Shown: positions 33,650 through 45,249 of the stretch, one piece after another
Numbering within the stretch: position 1 is the stretch's first letter
Layout of the letters: every line of letters starts with the position of its first letter
Source: Rhizophagus clarus
Lineage: Eukaryota > Glomeromycota > Glomeromycetes > Glomerales > Glomeraceae
Reading direction: 5' to 3'
Length of the DNA: 64,000 bases
Assembly (NCBI GenBank): GCA_015698045.1
Contig: BLAL01000046.1
Coordinates: forward strand, 250,501 to 314,500
Notes under the pieces: model-generated
The model's database searches: none
The model's input: the letters and a program-made list of their open reading frames with translations, nothing else
Told to the model about the DNA's origin: nothing
Program-made: the position numbers and the translations under genes

Positions 33650-34782
33650 ATAATATAAAAAATGATCTGGAGAAAGCCTTTCACTGGTATCAAAAAGCAA
33701 CAGAGGGTGGTGTTGTAGTGGCAATGCGTGATTTGGCCATTTATTATAACAATGGGGAGGAGACAGAGAAGGATCTGGAGAAAGCCTTTCACTGGTATCA
33801 GAAAGCAGCAGAGAGTGATGTTGTAAAGACGATGTATGATTTGGCCATTTGTTATTACAATGGGAAGGAGACAGATAAGGATTTGGATAAAGCCTTTCAC
33901 TGGTGTCAGAAAGTGGCAGATGACAGTATTGTAGATGCAATGTATAATTTGGTCGTTATAACAATGGGGAGGGGACAGAGAAGGATCTGAAAAAAGCCTT
34001 TTACTGGTATCAGAAAGCAGCAAAGAGTGGTATTGTAGAGGCAATGTATAATTTAGTCTTTTGTTATTCCAAAGGGAAGGGAATAGAGAAGGATCTGAAG
34101 AAAGCCTTTTACTGGTGTCAGAAAGTAGTAGAGAGTAGTGATGTAAATGCGATGTGTAGTTTGGCCTTTCATTATTACAATGGGGAGGGAACAGAGAAGG
34201 ATCTGGAGAAAGCCTTTCACTGGTTTCAAAAAGCAGCAGTGGTAATAATGTAAAAGCAATGTATATTTTGGCTATTTGTTATTACAATGGAGAGGGAACA
34301 GAGAAGGTTCGGGAGAAAGCCTTTCACTAGTGTCAAAAAGTGGCAGAAAGTGGTGATATAGAGGTAATGCGTAATTTGACCTTTTATTATTACAATGAGG
34401 AGGGGACAGAGAAGAATCTGGAGAAAGCCTTCCACTAGTATTAGAAAGTGGCAGAAGGTGGTTTTGTAGAAGCAATGCATGATTTGTCTGTTTGTTATGA
34501 CAATGGGAAGGAAACAAAGAAAAATCTGGAAAAAGCCTTTTACTGGTATCAGAAAGCGGCAGATGGTGGTATTGTAGATGCAATGTATAATTTGGCTATT
34601 TGTTATAATAATAGGGCGGGAATAGAGAAGGATCTGGAGAAAGCCTTCCGCTGGTATCAGAAAGCAGCAGAAGGTGGTTTTGTAAAAGCAATGCATGATT
34701 TGGCTGTTTGTTATAATAATGAAGAGGGGACGGAGAAGGATCTGGAAAAAGCCATTTACTGGTATCAAAAAGCAATAGAGAA
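33650..34782 (+). pseudogene. Sel1-like repeat protein, pseudogene cut off by a MITE
   Basis: About ten 36-residue Sel1-like repeats of the form AMxxLAxxYYNGxGTEKDLEKAFHWYQKAAE. These repeats form alpha-helical solenoids used as protein scaffolds and are abundant in arbuscular-mycorrhizal fungi. Lesions: frame change near 33,955; frame change near 34,236; stops TAG at 34328-34330, 34436-34438 and 34442-34444. The start is missing: coding similarity begins abruptly at about 33,660 without a Met. The 3' end is truncated exactly where a TA-flanked MITE inserts (34,783). Intact stretches remain, for example 34,448-34,782. Repeats differ little from each other at DNA level, so some arose by tandem copying. 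Confidence 0.88.
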
Positions 34783-34784
34783 TA

Positions 34785-35665
34785 CAGTCAGCCCTCCATA
34801 TAATCACCAAGTTGGTTACACCCTTAACTGGTGATTGTATAGAGGAGTGATTGTATATATAGTATATAATTTTTTTTTATCAGAAATCAGAAGTAAAAAT
34901 TATTAAAATTATCTTAATTTTGGCCTGAATTATAAATTATAAAATTATAAATCATATGAATTGCATATTTTTGGATGATAGCCGTGAACAATTTTGACAA
35001 TTTCTTATGATCTACATTCTAAAAAAGGAAATTTGTTTATAATTCTGGCTGAAATTTTGATCTGACTGAAATTATAGTGACTATACAGAGGTTTAATTAC
35101 TAGTAAAAATAATATGTATGTTACAGATCATATGGTGATAGTGATTATAACCAAATTGTGATTATAAAGAGGTAAATTAACTAAGTAAAAGTCAGTTTCA
35201 CAAAATTGGGTTCTTATGTAGAGGTGTGTGTGATTGTATGGAGGTCTGACTTAGGGATGGCAACGGTTGGTCACGGTCAGTTATTGGTCGGTCATATTTT
35301 TCTGACCGTTTAACCGACCATTTGACCAACTGTTTAACTGACTGTTTAACCAACCATTTTTTTCTTTTAATGAATTTAATCAAGACAAAACATTAAAAGT
35401 GTTTTTTTAGCGAATTTAATCAAAAAAAATGTTATTTGACCTTTTTATTGATTAAATTCGTTAAAAGAAATGTCAAATGGATAGAGTTAGCTAAATGGTC
35501 AGTTAACGGTCGGTTGAATGGTCAGTTAAACGGTCAGTCAAATGGTCGGTCAAAACGGTCAGTTAAATGGTCAGTTAGAAGCCTTTGACCGACTGATATC
35601 AGTCATGGTCATAACCAGTCATGACCGGTTAATAACTGTGACCGTTGCCATCCCTAATCTGACTG
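34785..35665. mobile_element. Tc1/pogo-type MITE, copy 1, itself split by a hAT MITE
   Basis: Starts CAGTCAGCCCTCCATATAAT and ends (inverse) CAGTCAGA, continuing as CCTCCATACAATC beyond the nested insert. TA duplications at 34783-34784 and 35666-35667. An uninterrupted copy of the same family lies at 50,839-51,308, which defines the boundaries. Without the insert this copy would be about 470 bp. It contains no gene. Confidence 0.85.
35252..35656. mobile_element. hAT-type MITE nested in the Tc1/pogo-type MITE
   Basis: Perfect 16-bp TIR TAGGGATGGCAACGGT at both ends. The flanking 8-mers GTCTGACT (35244-35251) and ATCTGACT (35657-35664) match at 7 of 8 positions. The interior carries GGTCAGTTAAATGGTCAGTT-like repeats shared with the copy at 29,939-30,570. 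Insertion order is clear: Sel1 gene, then pogo-type MITE, then hAT MITE. Confidence 0.88.
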
Positions 35666-35729
35666 TAATAAAATTAGTTTTAAAAATGAATTTTGTAATA
35701 AATGCAAACAACCATATACGTATTAGTTG

Positions 35730-35805
35730 TTTACTAATCTAGTAGTATATAAATGGATTATCATCTGAAGGATGATGATCTATTTATATACTACTTGATT
35801 AGTAA
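35730..35805. repeat. 76-bp foldback (hairpin) sequence
   Basis: TTTACTAATC-AGTAGTATATAAAT at the left is repeated inverted at the right around a 5-bp loop near GATGATAATCC/GGATGATGATC. The stem is about 35 bp with few mismatches. Just after it, ACTAATTGGT and ACCAATTAGTA form a second inverted pair (about 35829-35887). Confidence 0.55.
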
Positions 35806-35905
35806 ATAACTTCTTTATCATCCTGGATATACTAATTGGTTTGCCAGTTTATAACTGGTGGAAAAAATCCTAAATACCAATTAGTAGCCAGGTGATAATA
35901 CTAAT

Positions 35906-37224
35906 TACCAATGGTGTCCACAATGTAATTCTAAACAATTTCAACAAGAATTTTCAAAATAGACTAGTAAAAATAAATATATTGATAAATTTATTCAAGA
36001 AGCACAATTAAATGCTAAAATAATTATGAAGTTTTGGAATGGATACCATATAATAAATTATTAAATATTAATTATTATGATAAAGGAGGATTTAGTAAAA
36101 TCCATAAAGCTAATTGGTTAGATGGCCCCATTGATAGTTGGAATTTTGATAAACAACAATGGGATAGATTGATTTTTTAAACAGGTTATAATGCTATTCT
36201 TAAAACAATTAATAATTCATTAAGCGTTGATGATAAATTTTTGGACGAGGTAATGTATTTATAATATATTTAATAGCCAAATTTTTCTTTACATTAAAAT
36301 TAATTTTTTTATAACTTATATATATATATACTAGTGGAAATATCACTATAATTGTCAAAAAAAATCATTTTCAAAATTTATTCAAATTTTTGGAATTACT
36401 CAAGATCCATATAATTTAAATTATATGATAGTAATGAGTTATGCTAAAAAAGGAAATTTAAGAAGATGTTTATCTGATATAATTAAACTTAAATGGCAAG
36501 ACAAATTACAATTATTAAAAAAAATTATATTAGGACTTAAAGTAATTCACGAATCAGATTTAATTCATGGTGATCTTCATGATGGTAATATTTTAATGTC
36601 AGATAATCATAAGAATTATTTACTATTGACTTGGGGTTATGTAAACCTATACAAACTTCTGATAAAAAAGATAATGAAATTTATGGAGTCGTGCCTTATA
36701 TGGCACCTAAGGTATTAAGAAGAAAACCTTATACTCCAGCAAGTGATATTTATAGTTTTTCAATAATAATGTGGGAATTTACATCAGGTATTCCTCCATT
36801 TAATGATAAAGCACATGATCTTCAACTTATCTATGAGATTTGCAAAAGTAAACGTCCTGACATTAAAAAAAATACTCCAAAATGTTATGTAGATTTAATG
36901 AAAAGATGTTGGGATTCAAATCCTTTCAATAGACCAACTATAACTGAACTTGAATATGAAATATCTGAATGGATTAGATGTATTAGTGAATTTTATGAAA
37001 TAAATAGGGATGGAAATCACAAATATCGAGTACCTGATATTAATAACAAATTATATGATGACATGTTGGAATTTGTAAAAGCTAACAATACTTTAGCACA
37101 AGAACAAACTAATATTTCTACTATTGTAAAACTTCATTCACAAGCATATTATATAAGTCGCAATATTACTGTAATTTTAGTTAAAGAAAATTCTGAGTGT
37201 TTGGAATGTATAATTGAAGTTTAA
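35906..37224 (+). pseudogene. TKL-like protein kinase, pseudogene with at least four lesions
   Basis: Paralogue of the kinase at 23.9-25.0 kb. Start: QWCPQCNSKQFQQEFSK, then TAG at 35960-35962 where Trp is usual. Next TSKNKYIDKFIQEAQLNA, a frame change near 36,027, VLEWIPYNK, glycine loop DKGGFSKIHKA, then TAA near 36,178. The exon ends at 36249 and the next begins at 36335 (WKYHYNC), at the same intron position as in the other two kinases here. HGDLHDGN is present; a frame change near 36,613 precedes DLGLCKP. MAPKVL replaces the usual APE. The rest is intact to the stop at 37222-37224. It has lost its 5' part and cannot give a full kinase. Confidence 0.88.
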
Positions 37225-37597
37225 TTATTATTTTGTTGGTTTATCTGTTATATATCAATATTTATATTATGTATTTTGATAAATTTTACAATAAAGGATA
37301 ACTATTATTTATTTATATTCAGTTTTTATTTTATTTTTAATTTGTATAAAAATTTAAGTTTAAACTTATATCAACTAATGTATTATTTTTTAATTATTCT
37401 AATCTTTTTAAAACTTCTATTTCTTCTCATTTTCAAATTCAGATGGAGTTGTATTTAATTGTACTCTTCTAAAAACTTTTTAAAATTACACATATTATGA
37501 ATCAAATAATTGGAATATTATAAGAAATAATTTAATTCCAGTTATATATTATTATTATTAACTTAAAATATTCATAACTAATAAAAAAAAGTGTATG
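37225..37597. other. 3' flank of the kinase pseudogene, AT-rich
   Basis: No gene, repeat or RNA supported. Confidence 0.3.
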
Positions 37598-38924
37598 TAC
37601 AGTGGGATATCAAAAATCACCGGACAGTTTTTTTTCAGAATTGCATAACTGCATTTTCTCAGCATCCAGTGATCATTAAACAATAAACCAAAGCTTGTTA
37701 GAATCACCATAACAAGATGCATTGAATGGTATTATCTGTGTATCTCTAGCATTAATAGATAATTAGTTATTGTCAAGTATTTATAAACAGTAAAATAGGA
37801 ATAACTTTTCATCCTCTAATGCTAAAAACATAAAAATAATACCATTCGATTTGTCTTGTTATGGCGAATCTAACAAGATATGCCTCATCATTCTATGATT
37901 AATGGGCAATGAAACGCCTTGATACTTTTATTTTTCATTATTAAAAAAATTTTCAAAAATCATGATTTTAAAATAAACTTTAAATGGCGTTTAAATGTCA
38001 CCCGGTGATCATACAAAGATGATCAAAAGCTCATTAGATTCGTCTCATTGAGATGCATTGAATGGTGGTATTTATATATTTCTAGCATTAATAGATAGTT
38101 AATTATGATCAATTCTCTCTAAATTAAAAAATGGTGATAACTTTTTATCTATTGATGCTAGAGATATAAAATACTGCCATTTAATGTGTCTCATTATGAT
38201 AAATATAATGAGCTTTTTTTGTTTTTATATTACCACCAGACAAGTAAACGCCTTGATGTTTCTACATGTCAATATTAAAAAAATTGTTAAAAAAATACAA
38301 TTTTAGAATAAACTTTAAATGGAGTTTAAATGTCACCCAGTGATCATACAAAGATGATCAAAGGCGCATTAGATTCGTCTCATTGAGGTGCATTGAATGG
38401 TGGTATTTTTATATTTCTAGCATTAATAGATAGTTAATTATGATCAATAATCTCTAAATTAAAAAATGGTGATAACGTTTTATCTATTGATGCTAGAGAT
38501 AAAAAATACTGCCATTTAATGTGTCTCATTATGATAAATATAATGAGCTTTTTTTGTTTTTATATTACCACCAGACAAGTAAACGCCTTGATGTTTCTAC
38601 ATGTCAATATTAAAAAAATTGTTAAAAAAATATAATTTTAAAATAAACTTTAAATGGAGTTTAAATGTCACCCAGTGATCATACAAAGATAATCAAAGGC
38701 TCATTAGATTCGTCTCATTGAGATGCATCGAATGGTAGTATTTATATATCTTTAACGTATATAGGCAATAAGTTATGACAAATATTCTCTAAATGATAAA
38801 GTGCAAATAACTTTTTACCTACTAATGTTAGTATTATAAAAAATACTGTCATTTAATGCATTTCATTTTGATAAATATAATGAGCTTTTTTTATCTTTAT
38901 TTAATATACTGTATTCTAAATATT

Positions 38925-39065
38925 CAAAGCCAAATGCATAAAGCCAAATATGCTAAGCAAATATACTAAGCCAAATAACTAAGCCTTATGTGTTAACCCA
39001 ATATGCTAAGCCAAATACTAAGCAAATATGATGCAAAGCAAGTCAAGTATATTAAGCCAAAAATT
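38925..39065. repeat. Short tandem repeat CTAAGCCAAATA upstream of the transposase
   Basis: About ten variants of (A)TAAGC(C)AAATA(T) in 140 bp, only on the transposase 5' side, thus not part of the inverted arms. It may be promoter-related; this is inference. Confidence 0.55.
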
Positions 39066-39238
39066 AAAAAAATATATAAACATTAAAATTTTTACCAATT
39101 TGTATTTATGATAATATTTATTTTTTATAAATATTTTTTTTAAAAAAATTTCTTTACTATTAAAAAAGTCTTTAAAATTATATAGTTTCTTCTTTTCCTT
39201 AATATTATAAATTATAAAAAAAATAATAAATTATTTAA

Positions 39239-40273
39239 ATGGCTGCTACCCAACGTAAAGAACTTACAGAATTCCAGCGTGGTGAAATAATAGGTGCTTG
39301 GAAATGTGATTTTAGCATAAGAAAAATAAGTGAAATATTAAAACATTCAAAAAGTACAGTTCATGAAGTTATTGCTGCATATAAAGAAGGATTTGAAACA
39401 CTACCTTCACGAAGTGGTAGACCACCTATTATAACAGAAAGAGATGGCCGCCATTTAATGCAAACTCTTAATAAAAACCGAAAAACTACTATTGATGAAT
39501 TGTGTGAAAACTTTACTACTTCTACTTCAATAGAGGCAAGCCCAATTACTATCAAACGATATCTCCATAAAAATAATATTTATGGACGAGTTGGAGCAAA
39601 AAAACCCTTTGTAAATGCAGCTAATAAAATGAAAAGATTAAAATGGGCTAAACAAAAAGTAAAGTGGATAAATGAATGGGAAAACATTATTTGGAGTGAT
39701 GAATCTAAATTTGAAGTATTTGGTAGTGATGGAAAAAGATATGTTTGGAGAACTCCTCAGGAAAAATATAATCCAAAATGTCTTATTCCTACATTTAAAT
39801 CAGGTCAAGAAAGTGTAATGATTTGGGGTTGTTTTGTAAAAAATAAATTAGGTCCATTAGTTAAATTAGAAGGTAAAATAACAGCAAATGTCTATGTAAA
39901 AGAAATACTTGAAAAACATTTATTGCCCTTTATAAATAATTTAGAAGATAAAGAAAATTATATTTTTCAAGAAGATAATGCTCCTATTCATACAGCAAAT
40001 ATAGCAAAAAAGTGGAAAGAAGATAATAATATTGCAAGCTTACCATGGCCTGCACAAAGTCCAGATTTGAATCCTATAGAAAATCTATGGGATGAATTGG
40101 AAAGAAAAGTCAGAAATCATAGACTATTACCAAAAAATCAAGATGATTTATGGAAGATTTTACAAGAAGAATGGTTAAATCTTGATGAAAAAATATATAA
40201 AAATCTTGTAGATAGTATACCACACCGTGTTGCTGCAGTTATTGAAAATAAAGGTGATCCTACAAAATATTAA
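39239..40273 (+). CDS. Tc1/mariner transposase, DD34E, intact
   Basis: 344 residues, the normal length for Tc1 transposases. The N-terminal helix-turn-helix pair starts at ELTEFQRGEIIGAW and ISEILKHSKSTVHEVI, followed by the GRP-type linker SRSGRPPIIT and a second DNA-binding part to about residue 120. Catalytic triad: Asp in IIWSDESKFEVFG, Asp in YIFQEDNAPIH, Glu in PDLNPIENLWDELE; 34 residues separate the second Asp and the Glu. It catalyses cut-and-paste movement into TA sites in the nucleus. The start ATG at 39239 fits family N-termini. There is no internal stop or frameshift. The gene sits centrally between the long repeat arms of its own element. Confidence 0.96.
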   Translation: MAATQRKELTEFQRGEIIGAWKCDFSIRKISEILKHSKSTVHEVIAAYKEGFETLPSRSGRPPIITERDGRHLMQTLNKNRKTTIDELCENFTTSTSIEASPITIKRYLHKNNIYGRVGAKKPFVNAANKMKRLKWAKQKVKWINEWENIIWSDESKFEVFGSDGKRYVWRTPQEKYNPKCLIPTFKSGQESVMIWGCFVKNKLGPLVKLEGKITANVYVKEILEKHLLPFINNLEDKENYIFQEDNAPIHTANIAKKWKEDNNIASLPWPAQSPDLNPIENLWDELERKVRNHRLLPKNQDDLWKILQEEWLNLDEKIYKNLVDSIPHRVAAVIENKGDPTKY

Positions 40274-41823
40274 TAATAAAATAATAAATATTTTTTTTTT
40301 ATAATTAAAATGTATTTTTTGTCAAAAACTTTAACTACACTTATTTTATTACTATTTAATTTTTTTCAATGAGATGAATCTAATGAGCTTTTAATCAACT
40401 TTGTATAATCACTGAGTAATATTTTAATCCTATTTAAATTAATTCTAAAATTACATTTTTTTAATAAATTTTTTTAATATTAACATTTAGAAACATCAAG
40501 GCATTTTCTCATCTGGTGGTAATATTAAAACAAAAAAAGCTCATTATATTTATCATAATGAGACACATTAAATGGTAGTATTTTACATCTCTAGTATCAA
40601 TAGATAAAAAGTTATAACCACTTTTTAATTTAAAGAATATTGATCATAATTAACTATCTATTAAAACTAGAAATCTAAAAATACCACCAATCAATGCATC
40701 TCAATGAGACAAATCTAATGAGCTTTTGATTATCTTTGTATGATCACTGGGTGACATTTAAACTCCATTTAAATTTATTTTAAAATTATATTTTTTTAAC
40801 AATTTTTTTAATATTGACATGTAGAAACATCAAGGCGTTTTCTTGTCTGGTGGTAATATGAAAATAAAAAAAGCTCATTATATTTATCATAATGAGACAC
40901 ATTAAATAGTAGTATTTTATATCTCTAGCATCAATAGACAAAAAGTTATTACTATTTTTTAATTTAAAGAATATTGATCATAATTAACTATTTATTAATG
41001 CTAGAAATATAAAAATACCGTCATTCAATGCATCTCAATGAGACGAATCTAATGAGTTTTTGATCATCTTTGTATGATCACTGCATGACATTTAAACTCC
41101 ATTTAAAGTTTATTCTAAAATTATATTTTTTTAACAATTTTTTTAATATTGACATGTAGAAACATCAAGGCGTTTAATTATCTGGTGGTAATATAAAAAC
41201 AAAAAAAGCTCATTATATTTATCATAATGAGACACATTAAATGGCAGTATTTTAAATCTCTAGCATTAATAGATAAAATGTTATCACCATTTTTTAATTT
41301 AGAGATTATTGATCATAATTAACTATCTATTAATGCTAGAAATATATAAATACCACCATTCAATGCATCTCAATGAGACGAATCTAATGATCCTTTGATC
41401 ATCTTTGTATGATCACTGGGTGACATTTAAACTCCATTTAAAGTTTATTTTAAAATCATGATTTTTGAAAATTTTTTTAATAATGAAAAATAAAAGTATC
41501 AAGGCGTTTCATTGCCCATTAATCATAGAATGATGAGGCATATCTTGTTAGATTCGCCATAACAAGACAAATCGAATGGTACTATTTTTATGTTTTTAGC
41601 ATTAGAGACTGAAAAGTTATTCCTATTTTACTGTTTATAAATACTTGACAATAACTAATTACCTATTAATGCTAGAGATACACAGATAACATCATTCAAT
41701 GCGCCTTGTTATGGTGATTCTAACAAGCTTTGGTTCATTGCTTAATGATCACTGGATGCTGAGAAAATGCGGTTAAGCAATTCTGAAAAAAAACTGTCCG
41801 GTAATTTTTGATATCCCACTGTA

Positions 41824-42850
41824 TATTGTGGGCCACAGTACACTGGGTATCTTGCAAATTTTTGAGGGTCGATCCTGCGCCCCCCTATTACGCGAATTTT
41901 TACTACTAGTAATAGAGGTGTTTAAAACATAAAATTATTAAGGTATTGTCATACGCGGTACGCCACACCTAAGATATTTGTTAGATTATTTAAATAATAA
42001 AATCAATGGATAAGGGACTTCTTTTTGAGGGGTACTATACATAGGGGGGTACTGAGACCCGTGATATATGGTAATTTTCAATGATATTCATAAATAATAC
42101 TCATTAAAACAGTATTGATTTGATTATTTTGATACTTAAATAATATTAAAATAATTATTAATACATGATTGTTTAAATTCATAGTTATTAGAAATATTTA
42201 TAACATCTAATTTTTAAAATGATTTTTAAGATAGCTTTTTAATAATCAGTTAATAGTGAATTTGATAGCTTGAATATAAATTAATTAAAAAAAACTGGTG
42301 ATAAGTGATGTTAATTAGTTATGGTACCATTTCAACAACATACATAAAATTAAACCAACACTATTTAGCTACTTTTGTTTACTAACATGAAAAATTACCT
42401 GACTTCGTTTTATTGTAACAGTATTTTACTGATATGAAAATTACCCAGCTTGCTATTTCAACAATAAAATTTAATCAGTTTTTTGCATAAAAACAAATGA
42501 TTTTAAAGTAGACAATACATAAATTATGAAAAAATAAATAATGTAATAAAATTGTTAATACAAAAGTATTACAAAATATTTATGAATCTTCCTGTCAACC
42601 AGGAGTTTTCACTCCATTATTAAGTATTAATTTCCTTTAATAAAGAAAGTTTTGGTATATTTTCTTTCGAATCGCAATAATAAATTAATTTATCCAATAT
42701 TTAACATCCATAATTATAATAAAATACTGATTTCATTGATAAATATTAAGTTATTGCCCACTTCCTTGTTACTCATGTATCTTTATTATAATATGTATCA
42801 TATAAATATATAAAACATTAAAATTGAAAATACATACCAAATGCTTTATT
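41824..42850. other. Intergenic; locally GC-richer fragment at 41.83-42.06 kb
   Basis: Just outside the Tc1 element, 41,830-42,060 contains GGGTCGATCCTGCGCCCCCC and AGGGGGGTACTGAGACCCG, unusual for this window. It may be a piece of another element, but no matching termini were found. The remainder is AT-rich with no gene. Confidence 0.35.
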
Positions 42851-42858
42851 CTAATGCT

Positions 42859-43059
42859 TCAATATTTTGAAAATGGGTTACTCTTTGTGATTTCTTCTAA
42901 TTTTACAAAAATGAGAGTTAAAAGATTACTGTTATATTGAGTATTACCTAAACTTCCCTCATGATCAATCAAAATTTTGTTGAGAACCTTACTGGGGGAA
43001 AGATTATCATCCTTTATATCTAATAGTTTTCCTAATTCACGACAATTGCAAATTACCAT
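42859..43059 (-). CDS. 66-aa ORF, unrecognised
   Basis: MVICNCRELGKLLDIKDD and then a balanced sequence ending ITKSNPFSKY. Amino acid composition is ordinary rather than low-complexity, which is rare for chance ORFs here. No domain is recognised, and it could be a single exon of a lost gene. Pyrimidine-rich sequence (43,230-43,590) follows on the plus strand. Confidence 0.22.
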   Translation of the reverse strand: MVICNCRELGKLLDIKDDNLSPSKVLNKILIDHEGSLGNTQYNSNLLTLIFVKLEEITKSNPFSKY

Positions 43060-43596
43060 TTTTTTTAACTTTTTGTCATTTTATCATAAGTCTGAAAAGT
43101 TTTTCTTTATTACTTTTATCATGGTAAAAAATTTTTTGCTTACTATAACATGAATATATTAATTTTATCGTTATCTGTTATAGTTTTGCACACTTAAACT
43201 TGCTTTTTTATATAAACCTTGCTTTGATCGTCCTATGATTTCCCTCTCTCCTTTTTCTTTATTTTTTTTCGTTTTTTTTTTTTTGCTATTTTTTTTTGTT
43301 TATTTGGTGTTTTTATTATTAAAAAATTTTCTTTCCCCTTTAAAAAATCTTTCTCTTCTTTTTAATTGTTACCTCTCTTTTTTATTCCCATACTCTACCC
43401 TTTCTTTTCTTTTTAAAAAAAAATTTTTTTTTTTGCCTTTTATCTTTGATTTCGTTTTAAAACAAGAGTTTTTTTTATTTGTTCTCCTTTTAAAAAGGAA
43501 ATCTTTATTTTACTCTGGTCTCCATTTTTAAGTTTCTTTTTTAAAAAAATATTATTTATATATTAAGCCAGATTTTTTTGCAGAAGAAAAAATGTC

Positions 43597-43854
43597 CTAT
43601 AAAGACGAAAAGGAAATCGTATCATCCTTGTAGATTGGTTTGACTTTTCTTTTATAGGACGCTGGGCTCTCTTTTCTTTTTGTAGGTGTAACACTTTGAT
43701 CATGATTTTGTTTACTTTTCTTTTTATTTAAAAAATTTTTAAAGCTTTTTTTTGTGTAGGTATTGAGCCTCAAACTTTTTATGGAACTCTCTTTCTTTGC
43801 CAGATTCTCTTCTTTTATGTAGGATACCAGTTTCTTTTTTTGTAGGAATGACAA
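43597..43854 (-). CDS. 85-aa Lys/Ser-rich ORF, unrecognised
   Basis: From Met 43854: MSFLQKKKLVSYIKEENL, then repeated short basic motifs (YTKKS, PTKRKE, YKRKV, all of the form [YP]xK[KRE]). On the plus strand the same positions give five T-tract-TAG sequences (TTTTTTTGTAG) at 43,655-43,845, which could be acceptor-like signals instead. Either reading is weak. Confidence 0.22.
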   Translation of the reverse strand: MSFLQKKKLVSYIKEENLAKKESSIKSLRLNTYTKKSFKNFLNKKKSKQNHDQSVTPTKRKESPASYKRKVKPIYKDDTISFSSL

Positions 43855-44104
43855 TTCTTGAAGATTTGAACGAACTTATATTTACCGCAAGTATTATATA
43901 GGCGGAGAGAGCTGGCCTTGCAATTGAGTTAAAGAAATATTCTTTATAAGTTTGAGGTTTCCGGACTTTATGGACTTGAATGACTGGTCTTAAATACAGT
44001 ATATAGGAAGAGATAGAGTTATTTAAAGTAACATATGTTTTTTTGTCTATTTTATAAAGTAGGTTTTTTCTTAGAAATTTTCTGAAATCAAAATACGTAT
44101 AGTG

Positions 44105-44556
44105 TAGAGTTGGGCGCTGAAATATTTTGGCATATCAAATTACCGAAATTCTTGCCGAAATCCCAAATTAAATTTTAGAGTTGTATTTCGGTAATAATTT
44201 GGAATTTCGACATTATTTTAGATTTCAGCAACAGTTTGAAGTTTTAACAAGTTGGAATTTGAGATTTTGTGCAATTATTATATTCCAAGAACTAAAATAC
44301 TTTTGCTACAGTTGATGTATTTGGATTTCGGAACCCGATTTTAAGCTTTAACAATAGTCTGGAATTTCAGCAATAATTTGGGATTTCAGTAACAGTTTGA
44401 TATTCTGACAATCATTTGGGACTTTGACAATATTTTGAGCTTTCAGAAATTGATTTCAAGCTATTGTCGACCATTGCTGAAATCTAGAATTTAATTTAGG
44501 ATTTCAGCAAGAATTTCGACAATTTGATATGCCGAAATATTTGGCACCCAACTCTA
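44105..44556. mobile_element. hAT-type MITE, 452 bp, foldback
   Basis: Starts TAGAGTTGGGCGCTGAAATA and ends with the inverse TAGAGTTGGGTGCCAAATAT. The arms extend about 60 bp (TTGGCATATCAAATT, GAAATTCTTGC). The flanking 8-mers GTATAGTG and GTATAATG match at 7 of 8. The interior repeats TTTCGG/TTTCAGCAATAATTTG motifs. No gene. Confidence 0.85.
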
Positions 44557-45249
44557 GTATAATGAAAAGACTTTAGTAACATTTCGTTTCTTTAAGAAAT
44601 CCAAAATTTATATTTTAGTTGGCAATTGCAATATATTTATATTTTATTTTATTTTTGCATTTATTTAATAAATATTATTATTAAAATAATTTATATTAAA
44701 ATAACTAGTAGTAAATTCTGTGGCCAAATCATATTTATTTCGTCGCAAATAATCATAAATTTAGTGTCCAAATCATGTGAATTTCATATCAATTCCGTAT
44801 CCAAATCGTATCTTTAGTGATACGGAATTGTGCAATTTTCCGTATCTTTTCAATGACTGTTAAGATACGTTATTTCTAAGGAAAAAAAAACCATATAAAA
44901 ACCTAATCAAAAACGTATCCAGATTTTTTATAGGGCTTGGTATGTACCCCTGGTATATTTTTCCTTGATCTTTGGTCTCTTGTTCTTTTGGTACAGTATA
45001 TTCTATTCTTTGAATGATCTTAAGTGAATTGATTGCATTTCCATGTTCTTTTAGAATTAAATATTAAACCAATAATGTCATAACAACACGCTTATTTTAA
45101 ACATTTTTCATATTTAAAATATCTACTTCATTTTTTTCAAGTATTATAATTTATTTATTTCGTTTAATTTTAAATTTTTCATAGTAGGAAGACTGAGTAT
45201 ATCACTTAATAGATTATTTTTTTCAGGTCGAGAATATTTTTTTTTTCTT
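44557..45249. other. Intergenic, small inverted repeats
   Basis: Around 44,790-44,870 ATTCCGTATC and GATACGGAATT form a short hairpin, with further CGTATCTT/AAGATACG copies nearby. No gene seen. Confidence 0.35.

Larger units (their letters stand above)
37600..41821. mobile_element. Tc1/mariner element with kilobase-scale repeat arms, 4.2 kb
   Basis: Starts CAGTGGGATATCAAAAATCA and ends with its inverse (TGATATCCCACTG region, 41,807-41,821). TA flanks both ends (37598-37599, 41822-41823). The arms 37,600-38,920 and 40,330-41,821 are inverted copies of each other in blocks of about 300-350 bp: an outer block then about three similar blocks, each beginning near CACCCAGTGATCATACAAAG. Between them lie a short AAGCCAAATA-type tandem repeat (about 38,925-39,065) and an intact transposase gene (39,239-40,273). 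An intact gene and well-matched ends suggest recent activity. Confidence 0.93.

Noticed and set aside
33518-34810. Minus-strand His/Leu/Cys-rich repeat ORFs
   Set aside because: They are antisense to the Sel1 repeats; the periodicity is inherited from the sense strand.
43235-43531. Phe/Leu-rich plus-strand ORF
   Set aside because: A T/C-rich tract without codon structure; also true of the ORFs at 57,532-58,048 and 48,671-48,916.
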